DNA of 23,318 nt from Chara braunii (lineage: Eukaryota > Streptophyta > Charophyceae > Charales > Characeae), in contig BFEA01000027.1 of NCBI GenBank assembly GCA_003427395.1, forward strand, positions 3,306,880 to 3,330,197. The letters run 5' to 3'. Positions 8,625 to 16,090 of the stretch are shown in pieces. The translations under genes and the position numbers were made by a program. The notes beneath the pieces are model-generated. The model did not search any database. It was not told the DNA's origin and worked only from the letters and a program-made list of their open reading frames with translations. The number at the start of each line of letters is the position of its first letter. The first letter of the stretch is position 1.

Positions 8625-9064
8625 ATGATCTCGGCGCTCATGCAAGCAGAAAATCAATCACCAAGTGATCCACCCAAATATGACGTCAGATTGTCAGGCA
8701 AAGCAGGTTCTTCGTGTGGCCAGCGAAGCAGGCAGATATGACAGCTATCTTCTTCCCCAAAATACAATGTACGGTCATTTTTGCTGCATCTGGACTGAAC
8801 GGCCAGCCAAATACGGCTATAATGGCCGTACGTTCTATTCGGGGGACGACCGTAGACATCCACCAACCAACTCACGCACCGGGCCAAGGAAGAACCCGGT
8901 CACCACACCTTGCACCGACCCACGTACCCACGCACCCCCGCACCCACCCAACCCACCCACCCAATCACACACCAACCCATCACCACCAGCCAATCACCTT
9001 GCCTGGCAGCCTGTCATCAAGTCAGCCGGGGACTCGAGCAACCTTCCCGACAAACATCGCCCTT
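8623..9064. other. Unassigned sequence; C-rich CACCCAACC tract
   Basis: 8650-8860 is mixed unique sequence. 8915-8985 is C/A-rich with CACCCA/CCAACC units. ORFs here give Pro/Thr/His-rich repeats and are not believable genes. Confidence 0.5.
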
Positions 9065-9155
9065 CAAGCTGCACGCCAACCCAACCTTTCCAACCGCGCG
9101 CCAAGCCAACCTTTCCAACTGCGCGCCAAGCCAACCTTTCCGACTGCGCGCCAAG
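9065..9155 (+). repeat. 25-bp minisatellite
   Basis: Three 25-bp units, each CCAACCTTTCC(A/G)AC(C/T)GCGCGCCAAG, at 9081-9105, 9106-9130 and 9131-9155, differing only at two positions. They are preceded by a degenerate partial unit (9065-9080). Confidence 0.9.
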
Positions 9156-9490
9156 CCCATTGTTAAGCTGAGTGATAAATATATATCTATCCACGTTGCC
9201 CAATAGTCCAAGAATTTTCTTGTGATTTCCTTTTTTCAATTTAAATTGAATAAGATGATGTTACACAATTCGAGTTCACTGATCCCTCTGGAATTCCAAA
9301 GCCGTTTTCGAAGTCCAAACATATTTTAAAAGTAAACTAAGCAGCACGGGGGATTCCCGGTCGGATAAATTGATCGGAATATATCCGGCCTCCGGTTTTG
9401 GTCGAAAGAAAGGGGGGGGGGGGGAATCAGGTCGGGGGATGGATTGAGCTTCAAGTTCTCTAACCCCGGTCTGGAAATTGGGTGATTCCA
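9156..9490. other. Unassigned sequence with a 16-bp palindrome
   Basis: Contains the perfect palindrome TTCAATTTAAATTGAA (9235-9250) and a G-run (9412-9424). No gene recognised. Confidence 0.5.
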
Positions 9491-9494
9491 TAAG

Positions 9495-9594
9495 ATGGAT
9501 TGATTGATTGACTGATTGATTGATTGATTGATTGATTGATCGATTGGTTGATTGATTGATTGATTGATTTCGAATCTTGGATAGATTGATTGAT
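9495..9594 (+). repeat. (ATTG)n tetranucleotide repeat
   Basis: ATTG units with occasional ACTG/GGTTG/CGATT interruptions, ending near 9594. This is the first of several ATTG arrays in the window. Confidence 0.9.
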
Positions 9595-9623
9595 TGTCTC
9601 CTAGCGTTGGAAATGGGTGCACA

Positions 9624-9684
<61 letters not shown>
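9624..9684. repeat. (AC)n microsatellite
   Basis: Uninterrupted CA run of about 60 bp. Shorter CA-rich blocks follow at 9738-9770 and 9820-9837. Confidence 0.95.
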
Positions 9685-9686
<2 letters not shown>

Positions 9687-10281
9687 CACAGATTGGTAGC
9701 TGACAGACATAAAGTAAAACTGTCAAAGTGAAAGCTAGGCCCGCGCGCACACACGGACACACATACACAGACCCGTACCCAAAGTGTGGCACAGGCACAC
9801 GCATCATCACATGTCCTCCTCACACACACACACACATGGTAACTCCAATAAATAGACATGCTAAACACCCCCACACCTCCCCCCTCTCTCTCTCCCTCTC
9901 CCGACCCTTCCCGCCCTGGCCCGACCCTCGCCCTCAATCAATCAATCAATCTAACGAGCCTTTCTTCGTCACCCTCCCCGCCCCTTTTGTCTGGCGGGGA
10001 TTGATTGATTGATTGATTGCTCGTCACCCTTCCCCCCCCCCCTTTGTCTGGCCTCCCCCTCCCACGCCGTCTTTTCTAAGATTTCTTTCAAAAAAAAAAA
10101 AAACGCCCCGGCCCCGACCCTTCTTCCTCGTGTTATTCTTATTATTCTTATTATTATTATTATTATTCTTTTCCATCATTCCCCGAATCTTTTCCTCCCC
10201 CTCGTCAGAACTACCTCCCCCTAATCCCCTCCCACGCCGCCTTTAAAAAATAAAAATAAAAAACGGCCCGGCCTCGACCGG

Positions 10282-10374
10282 TCTTCTTCTTCTTCTTCTT
10301 CTTTTTCTTCTTCTCCTTCTTTTTCTTCTTCTTCTTCTTCTTCTTTTTCTTCTTCTTCTTCCTCTTGTTCTTCT
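10282..10374 (+). repeat. (TTC)n triplet array
   Basis: TTC/CTT triplets with TTTTTC and CTCCTT interruptions. Further arrays lie at about 10727-10770 and 10858-10903. GAA/TTC tracts of this kind can form triplex DNA. Confidence 0.9.
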
Positions 10375-10580
10375 ACTTCGTCCCCCCCATCTATTATCCC
10401 GCCCCCCCCCTTTCCCTCCTTTCTCCCCCCAATCCTCCCTAATCCTCCCTCCTCGCCCCTCACCCGAACCTCTCTCTCACTCTCCCGACCTTCCCCGCAC
10501 TGGCCCGACCCTCGCCCCCCTCCACGCCCCTGTCTGGAGGGGATTGATTGATTGATTGGTTGATTGATTGATTTATCGAC

Positions 10581-10614
<34 letters not shown>

Positions 10615-10857
10615 CTCGTCACACTCCCCCGCCCTTTTGTCTGGCCTCCTCCCGCGCCGCTTTTCCTAAGCTTCCTTCATTAAAAAAAAAAAACGAATGC
10701 CCCAGCCCCGACCCTTCTTCCTCTTCCTCTTCCTCTTCTTCTTCTTCTTCTTCTTCTTCTTCTTCTTCTTTGTCCCCCGAATTTTCCCCCCCCCCTCCTC
10801 ATTCTTCCCCCTAATGTCCCTCCCACGCCAAAAATAAAAAAAGGCCCGGCCCCGACC

Positions 10858-10903
10858 TTTCTTCTTCTTCTTCTTCTTCTTCTTCTTCTTCTTCTTCTTC
10901 TTC
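10858..10903 (+). repeat. (TTC)n triplet array
   Basis: Nearly perfect run of about 15 TTC units, followed by C-runs containing the two N calls of the window. Confidence 0.9.
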
Positions 10904-10959
10904 GNCCCCCCTANCTAACCCCCCCCCCCCTTCCCCCCCCCTTCCTTTCTCGGCCCTCT

Positions 10960-11160
10960 ATTCTCAGACTGGTCGAAATGTTGGGTGGTGCCGTAAGACG
11001 GATCTGGGGAGAAGCCCCCTGAGGAGTGCCAGGAGCGCAGCCTGGGCGAAACGCGTCGGGGATTTGCGCGTTTTTCAACTGAGAACTGTACATGCGGAGA
11101 AGTATTGAAATATCTTGTCGATGCGTGTGCGAGAAGCAGTCTATGGCCACTGTTTTCATT
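10960..11160 (+). mobile_element. Roughly 200-bp unique insertion in the satellite carrying a hammerhead-like motif
   Basis: This mixed-composition block interrupts the C/T-rich composite satellite. Satellite text (CTTCCTCTTGTTCTTCT...TTCGTCCCCCC) precedes it at about 10348 and resumes after it at 11166. It carries the hammerhead-like motif at 11015-11061. Such motifs are known from Penelope-like elements and retrozymes, so the block is probably a retroelement fragment. No ORF is recognised. Confidence 0.5.
11015..11061 (+). ncRNA. Hammerhead-ribozyme-like motif (minimal type I form)
   Basis: Elements in order: stem I 5' strand CCCC (11015-11018); core CTGAGGA (11019-11025, fits CUGANGA); stem II 11026-11047 with CCAGG/CCTGG pairing, a 7-nt loop, a closing G-C pair and one bulge; core GAAA (11048-11051); a minimal stem III C-GC-G (11052-11055); cleavage triplet GTC (11055-11057); stem I 3' strand GGGG (11058-11061). 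Every invariant core position is present. Minimal stem III hammerheads are described in Penelope-like elements. Predicted cleavage is after 11057. Activity is untested, and the four-pair stem I and very short stem III are weak points. Confidence 0.55.
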
Positions 11161-11520
11161 ATTCTTCCTCTTCCTCTTGTTCTTCTTCTACTTCGTCCCC
11201 CCTGTTTATTATTCCCGCCCTCTTCCTTTCTCCCTCTAATCGTCCCTAATCCTCCCTCCCTGACCCTCGCCCAACCCTCTCTGGCCCTCTACGGACCCTC
11301 CCCGGCCTGGCCCGACCCCTCCCCGATACTCGCCCGACCCTCTCCAACCCTCCCCTGACCCTCCCCCGACCTCTCCAACCCTATCCCGACCTTCCCCGAC
11401 CGTCGCCTGGCCCTCCCCGATACTCGCCTGACCCTCTCCAACCCTCTCCGACCCTCTCCGAACCTCACCCGAACCTCCGCTGCCTGGCGCCAACCTCGCC
11501 CGACCGCGTTCCGTTTTCAT
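11160..11520 (+). repeat. Decayed third unit of the composite satellite; CCCGACCCT-rich
   Basis: Opens with text matching 10348-10460, then about 15 irregular CCCGACCCTC/CCAACCCTC units. It is almost free of purines except in the GA of each unit. Confidence 0.65.
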
Positions 11521-11534
11521 AACTTTTTTTTTTT

Positions 11535-11606
11535 TAATCAATCAATCAATGATCAACCAATTTAACGATCGAAAACGATCGTTAGATTGATTGATTGATT
11601 GATTGG
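11535..11606. repeat. Long palindrome with perfect 9-bp hairpin core
   Basis: TAACGATCG (11563-11571), AAAA loop, CGATCGTTA (11576-11584). The hairpin is flanked by (CAAT)n on the left and (ATTG)n on the right, which extend the pairing to about 11535-11606. Confidence 0.85.
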
Positions 11607-11759
11607 GAAGGAAGGAGGAGGATTACGCGGGGGGCGGAGGACGAAGAAGAAGAAGAAGAAGAAAAGGCGAGTTTTGGGGTGTTGAGAAGCACTGTAGAAG
11701 AGGGGATGCAAGGGAGCGACGAGGTTTTTTTTTCTTTCTTTTCAACCACCCATCCATTC

Positions 11760-12017
11760 ATCCATCAATCAATCAATCAACCAATAGCAATCAATCAATC
11801 AATGAGGCAATGAAGCAATCAATCAATCAAACTATTGATTGATTGATTGATTGGTTGGTTGCTTGATTGATTGGTTGATTGATTGATTGATTGATTAATT
11901 GATTGATTGATTGCTAATGATTGATTAATTGATTGATTGATTGCTAATGATTGATTGATGATTGATTGCTTTATTGATTCATTGATTGCTTGCTTGCTTG
12001 CTTGATTGATTGATTGC

Positions 12018-12058
<41 letters not shown>

Positions 12059-12059
12059 C

Positions 12060-12092
<33 letters not shown>

Positions 12093-12260
12093 CTATTGAT
12101 GGATTGATTGATTGATTGTTTGCTATTGATTGATTGATTGACTGATTGATTGCTTTATTAATTCATTGATTGCTATTGATTGATTGATTGCTTTATTGAT
12201 TGATTGATCGTTATTGATTGCTACTGATGGATGGATGGATGGATGGATGGATGGATGGTT
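11760..12260 (+). repeat. (CAAT)n to (ATTG)n array with higher-order pattern, then (GATG)n
   Basis: CAAT units (11765-11830) switch to ATTG units (11834-12225), so the two halves are complementary. Inside the ATTG half, runs of 3-9 units are separated by GCTATTG, GCTAATG or GCTTTATTG spacers. The array ends in (ATGG)n at 12227-12258. Confidence 0.9.
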
Positions 12261-12299
12261 AAAATAAACGGGGGGAGGGGAACTCGTCGCTCCCTTGCA

Positions 12300-12623
12300 A
12301 ACTGCTCCTCCTGCTTCCGCTCCTCCCTCCCTCGATCCTACTCCTTCCCTCAATCGTCCTCCCCCCCCGCTCCTCTTTCCTCCCCCGCTCCTCCGTTTCC
12401 CTCGAGCCTCCTCCTCCTCAAACCCACCTCCTCCTCTACGTCGTCCTGCACGTCTTTTTTTTTTTCTTCTTCTTTCTTCTCCTCCTCCAACCTAGCTCCT
12501 AGTCCTCCTCCTCCTCCCCCTCGACTTCTTCCTCTTCTTCTTCTTTTTCTTCTTCTTCGTCTTCCAATTCCTTCTCCTCCAACCCGCCTTCTCCGCGTCC
12601 TGCTCCTCGTCCTCGTCCTCGTC

Positions 12624-12625
<2 letters not shown>
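12300..12625. repeat. Pyrimidine-rich CTC/TTC low-complexity DNA
   Basis: CTCCTC, TTCTTC and CGTCCT units on the plus strand, with no gene-like sequence. ORFs on both strands here are repeat products. Confidence 0.85.

Positions 12626-12626
<1 letters not shown>

Positions 12627-12709
<83 letters not shown>
12627..12709. repeat. (CT)n microsatellite
   Basis: Uninterrupted CT run of about 82 bp, one of the longest in the window. Confidence 0.95.
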
Positions 12710-12711
<2 letters not shown>

Positions 12712-12765
12712 CCCTCCCCCCCTCTTTCGTGGCACACAGCCACGTCGAACCTCGAACATTCGAAG

Positions 12766-12975
12766 CAGACGAAGAAGAATAAAATAAGACAAGGAAGAGG
12801 GAGTCGTGGAGGAGAATGGAAGGGAGTGGAAGAGAAGACGAAGAAGAACGAGAAGAACATGGAGAAAAATGGAAGGCGAAGAAGAGGAAAGAAAAGAAGA
12901 AGAAGAAGAACAACAACAACAACAACAAAGAACTGGAGGAAGAGCAAGAAGAGGAGGAGGAGGAGGTGGAGGGGG
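12766..12975. repeat. Purine-rich GAA/GGA low-complexity DNA with (AAC)n
   Basis: The strand bias flips here: plus is now A/G-rich. An (ACA)n run lies at 12909-12928. Confidence 0.85.
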
Positions 12976-13107
12976 AGTCGAGATTGAGATGTTGTCAATG
13001 CTTACCTGGTGAGGTCGGCGATGGGTCCCCCTGTTTGCGCGCAACGGCGGCGATGGCCGTCCCATCGGCGAGGCGATGGCGGCGATGGCTGCAGCAGCGA
13101 GGAGCAG

Positions 13108-13230
13108 GCAGCGGGCAGCGGGCAGCGGGCAGCGGGTAGCGGGTAGTGGGTAGCGGGCAGCGGGCAGCGGACAGCGGGCAGCGGACAGCGGGCAGCGGGC
13201 AGCGGGGCAGTGGGGCAGTGGGGCAGCGGG
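13108..13230 (+). repeat. 7-bp minisatellite (GCAGCGG)n
   Basis: About 16 heptamers with GTAGCGG, GCAGTGG and ACAGCGG variants. It ends where repeat copy 1 becomes recognisable (GTCGGAGCTGCGAC). Copy 2 has a single TTGGCAGCGGTGCG at the equivalent place, so the minisatellite probably grew from a heptamer within the 0.9-kb unit. Confidence 0.9.
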
Positions 13231-13723
13231 CCGTCGGAGCTGCGACACCGGGGGCGGGCTCCCGCGGGGCGTTTGGAAACGGAATCAAGAAGGGCCTCAC
13301 CGATTTCGAATTCAAAAAAGGCCCGATCTCGGCCGTTGATTTTCGTGGATTGACGGGCCAGATCGGACCTTTTCTTTTTCAAAATCGGTGAAGCCCTTCT
13401 TGAGTCAGCTAGCGCGATGGGGTCGGGGGAGGAGGGGGGGATCACAACCCACTCACAGCCCGGAAACCCCGAATAAAGACGTGGCATATTTTGCGCAGGC
13501 CACAGAAATACCATCTCCGGGATTATCCCCGGGGGTGTTCTTCCGGAAAAAGTCGGGGTGTCCGACCAACGCCAGGGGTATTTCACAAAATCTTTTTTTT
13601 TCAGAAGGCCATTCCACTCCACCCACATCTTTCAGGGGCATTTTTGGCATATATCTCAACTTATGGGGGTATTCCTCGAATTATTCCTCGAATTATTCCT
13701 CGAAAAAAAAAGCACTAATAGAC
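13225..13723 (+). repeat. 0.9-kb tandem repeat, copy 1 (short, partly inverted)
   Basis: Shares GGGGCGTTTGGAAACGGAAT, the stem 1 hairpin, ACCCACTCACA, AATAAAGAC, GAAATACCAT and the CATATATCTCAACTTATGG end with copies 2 and 3. About 200 bp of central sequence is missing and the segment about 13551-13612 is the reverse complement of the matching part of copies 2 and 3. Its 5' end is replaced by the heptamer minisatellite. Confidence 0.8.
13285..13403 (+). repeat. Stem-loop 1 of copy 1 (about 50-bp arms)
   Basis: Arms 13285-13335 and 13354-13403 with an 18-nt loop. The outer 22 bp pair at 21 positions (TCAAGAAGGGC... with ...GCCCTTCTTGA), then a small internal loop, then AAAGG(C/T)CCGATCT pairing. 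Confidence 0.85.
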
Positions 13724-14122
13724 CACCAGTACTTGGCCCATACATGGCCGCCACGTTGACAGGGGGTCGCCCGAGTGCAAGCCCGTTCACTGCACCAAGG
13801 CCGGGCTCCGTAGCTTCAGGGATCACACACATCCTGAAAGCAAAAGAAAAAAGAGAAAAAAACGAAGGAACAAGAGAGAAAACACAGAAAACGAAGCCGC
13901 TTCTCTCTCTCTCTCTCTCTCGTGCGCGCGCGCACGCACAATAACCGTTTGTTTTTTCTTGCTTTTATCTTTGGCTTCAATATTTCTTTTTGCTTTTGGG
14001 AACGCCCGGTAGTCCACGACTCGACACGGTAGTCCGCGAACGCCCGGTGGTCCGCGACTCGACACAGACCCGCCTACCGGTCAGTCGAGGCTCAGACTAG
14101 ATAGCTGGGCCAAGTACTGGTG
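13724..14122. mobile_element. 399-bp TIR element (MITE-like)
   Basis: Ends in perfect 17-bp inverted repeats: CACCAGTACTTGGCCCA at 13724-13740 and its complement at 14106-14122. It sits precisely between the end of repeat copy 1 and the start of copy 2, where copies 3/4 are directly joined. It carries a (CT)n/(CG)n microsatellite and a 28-bp direct repeat, but no transposase. No clear target-site duplication is visible. It could be a non-autonomous DNA transposon; superfamily not assigned. Confidence 0.55.
14000..14065 (+). repeat. 28-bp direct repeat x2
   Basis: GAACGCCCGGT(A/G)GTCC(A/G)C block ending GACTCGACAC at 14000-14027 and 14038-14065, two mismatches, 10-bp spacer. Confidence 0.85.
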
Positions 14123-14494
14123 TGTACACAGCCCCAGCCTTGCTGAAAATATTTCATCACCAACTAAGAAAAAATTGGCAGCGGTGCGCTGTCGATAAAA
14201 TGAATTGGTGGAGCTGCAACATCGGCGGCAGGTTCCCTCGGGGCGTTTGAAATGGAATGGAGGAGGTCCTCACGAATTCGAATTAAAAAAAAACTCAACA
14301 TGGGCCATTAATCTTCGTCGATTGACAGCCTAGATCAGGCCTTTCCTTTTTCAAAATCGATGAGGCGCTTGGAGTCCAATAGCGTGATGGGGTCCCGGGG
14401 GGGTGTCAGAACCCACTCACAACTTGAAAAAAACAAATAGAGACCTGCGCATATTTGGTGCAGGCCCCGGAAATACCATTTCTGGTATTAACCA

Positions 14495-14620
14495 GGGGTC
14501 TTCTTCCAGTCAGAGTAATCTGGGGGTCTTCTTCCAGTCAGAGTAATCTGGGGGTCTTCTTCCAGTCATAGTAATCTGGGGGTCTTCTTCCAGTCGGGAT
14601 TATCCGGGGGTCTTCTTCCG
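14495..14620 (+). repeat. 28-bp tandem repeat within copy 2
   Basis: GGGGTCTTCTTCCAGTC plus AGAGTAATCTG units. TCTTCTTCC starts at 14499, 14527, 14555, 14583 and 14611, an exact 28-bp period. Copies 1 and 3 have the unit once. Confidence 0.9.
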
Positions 14621-14629
14621 GAAAAACTG

Positions 14630-15003
14630 CTTAGGAAAATACCCCCATAAGTTTAGCTATATGCCAAAAGGCCCATAAAAGATGTGGGTAGACCGGAATA
14701 CCTCTCTTACAAAAAAATATATTGTGAAATATTACTGGTGTTGGTTCGACCCCCCAACTTTGCAATATACCCCTACTAGTTACCATTCGACTTTGCAAAA
14801 TGTCTCAGTACCTACCAACTTTGGCCCGATTGCAAAGCGCCCAAGCCTAAATGGCCAGATCCGCATTGCAAATTTGCACATTGGCGTGACAAGGGAATAA
14901 CACAAAGAATTTTTCTCAAAAGGACATTTTACTTTACCCATATCTTTCAATGGCATTTTGGAATACATCTCAACTTATGGGGGTATTTCGCAAAATATCC
15001 CTA
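14630..15003 (+). repeat. Stem-loop 2 of copy 2 (about 90-bp arms)
   Basis: The left arm (14630-14710) has AAATACCCCCATAAGTT...AAAGATGTGGGTA. The right arm (14909-15003) carries the complement, AACTTATGGGGGTATTT and TACCCATATCTTT. The arms enclose about 200 bp including the conserved ACCCCCCAACTTTGCAATAT. Confidence 0.8.
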
Positions 15004-15274
15004 AAAAAAAGTACTAAATTTCTAAAACGAAACGGGAAAAAAAAAACCCTAATTTCTTCATATACCCCCTTATGGCCTTGTAATTAAAAAAGAAGAACCT
15101 TAAACCACCATTGCGCGGCTCCATCTTTCCTAAAAATGTTTTGTCGCGTAGTCTGACAAGTTGGCGCCGATGCATCGTCGATAAAATAAATCAGCAGAGC
15201 TGCGATATTGGTGGGGGGTTCCCACGGGGCGTTTGGAAACGGAATCAATGACGGCCTCACTGATTTCGAATTCG

Positions 15275-15334
15275 AAAAAGGTTCGATATGAGTCGTTGAT
15301 ATTTGTGTATTCATGACTCATATCAAACTTTTTT
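15275..15334 (+). repeat. Stem-loop 1 core of copy 3
   Basis: GATATGAGTC (15285-15294) pairs perfectly with GACTCATATC (15315-15324) across a 20-nt loop. Including the flanking A/T tract, about 18 of 20 positions pair. The outer stem seen in copy 1 is only half preserved. Confidence 0.85.
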
Positions 15335-15520
15335 TTTTTTTTTAATTGACGAGATCCTTCTCGAATCCAATAGCGCAATGGAGTCCCAAGGGGCATCAAA
15401 ACCCACTCATAGTCTAAAAAAAATGAATAAAGACTTGTGTGCATATTTTGCACACCCCCAGAAACACAATGTTCGTGATTCTCCGGAGGTCTTTTTCCAT
15501 TAAAAAAAAATATTTAGAAA

Positions 15521-15911
15521 AAAGGGATAATTTGCAAAATATCCCCATAACTTGAGCTATATGCCAAATACCTTTAAAAGATGTGAGTATATCAGAGTGC
15601 TTCTTTGACAAAAAAAAAAATTTTGTGAAATACTTATGGAGTTGGCTGGACCCCCCAACTTTGCAATATACCTCTACTGAGTACCGCCCAGCTTTATAAA
15701 ACGGCCCGGTACTTACTAACTTTTCCAAGGCATGATTGTGAAGCGTCCATTCATGAAACGACAAGGTTCACATCGCAAATTTTTGCACCGGCCTGACAGG
15801 GTAATAACACAAAGAATTCACCCCAAAAGGACATTCCACTTTACCCACATATTTCAAGGGCATTTTGGAATATATCTCAACTTATGTGGGTATTTTGCAA
15901 ATTATCCTTAG
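15521..15911 (+). repeat. Stem-loop 2 of copy 3 (about 90-bp arms)
   Basis: GGATAATTTGCAAAATA(T/C)CC at 15524 onward pairs with the complement ending near 15911; arms are roughly 80 percent complementary by eye. About 205 bp lies between the arms. Confidence 0.8.
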
Positions 15912-15990
15912 AAAAAAACACTAAAAACACACTCATTGCTTATAGACCCCCTTATTGCCTTATAATTATAAAAATACACCATTGCATTGC

Positions 15991-16090
15991 GCGTACACGG
16001 CCCCAGCCTTCCTGAAAATATTTCGTCGCATACTCTAAAAAGTTGGCGTCGGCACATCGTCGATAAAATTAATCAGCGGCCTGCATCGCG
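15991..16090 (+). repeat. Partial fourth copy of the 0.9-kb repeat
   Basis: GTACACGGCCCCAGCCTTCC, CTGAAAATATTTCGTCGC and ATCGTCGATAAAATTAATCA match the 5' parts of copies 2 and 3. Homology fades after about 16085. Confidence 0.8.

Larger units (their letters stand above)
9880..10970 (+). repeat. Composite pyrimidine-rich satellite, period about 590 bp
   Basis: Blocks recur in the same order: CCCGACC...GGCCCGACCCTCGCCC (about 9900 and 10487), TGTCTGG...GGGGATTGATT (about 9989 and 10530), an (ATTG)n run, CTCGTCAC (about 10020 and 10614), CTAAG-TTCTTTCA-poly(A)-CG (10076 and 10666), CCCCGACCCTTCTTCCTC plus (TTC)n, and CCTCCCACGCC...AAAAATAAAAAA plus a second (TTC)n. This gives two tandem composite units. 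The array resumes in decayed form at 11160. Confidence 0.7.
14123..15105 (+). repeat. 0.9-kb tandem repeat, copy 2
   Basis: Begins GTACACAGCCCCAGCCTT and CTGAAAATATTT, conserved at 15990-16025 and recognisably at 15115. Contains stem-loop 1 in degraded form (14254-14375), a 28-bp tandem expansion (14495-14620) and stem-loop 2 with arms 14630-14710 and 14909-15003. Roughly 100 bp longer than copy 3, close to the four extra 28-bp units. Confidence 0.85.
15106..15990 (+). repeat. 0.9-kb tandem repeat, copy 3
   Basis: Same block order as copy 2: AAAAATGTTTTGTCGC, TCGTCGATAAAAT, GGGGCGTTTGGAAACGGAAT, stem-loop 1, ACCCACTCATAG, stem-loop 2 (arms 15521-15609 and 15815-15911), poly(A)-CACTAAA. Small ORFs inside are unlike any protein I know and cross the hairpins. 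Confidence 0.85.

Noticed and set aside
9276-9710. ORF with Cys-Val and Asn-Gln-Ser-Ile repeats
   Set aside because: Products of (AC)n and (ATTG)n repeats.
10968-10990. Second hammerhead half-motif (GTCGAAATGTT)
   Set aside because: Only the GAAA side is present; no CUGANGA or pairing stem upstream.
12231-13248. Long ORFs of 168-249 codons
   Set aside because: They translate CT/GA microsatellites and the GCAGCGG minisatellite into Ser/Leu, Arg/Glu and Pro/Ala strings.
13090-16090. CRISPR array
   Set aside because: Repeats are tandem without unique equal-length spacers, and the context is eukaryotic.
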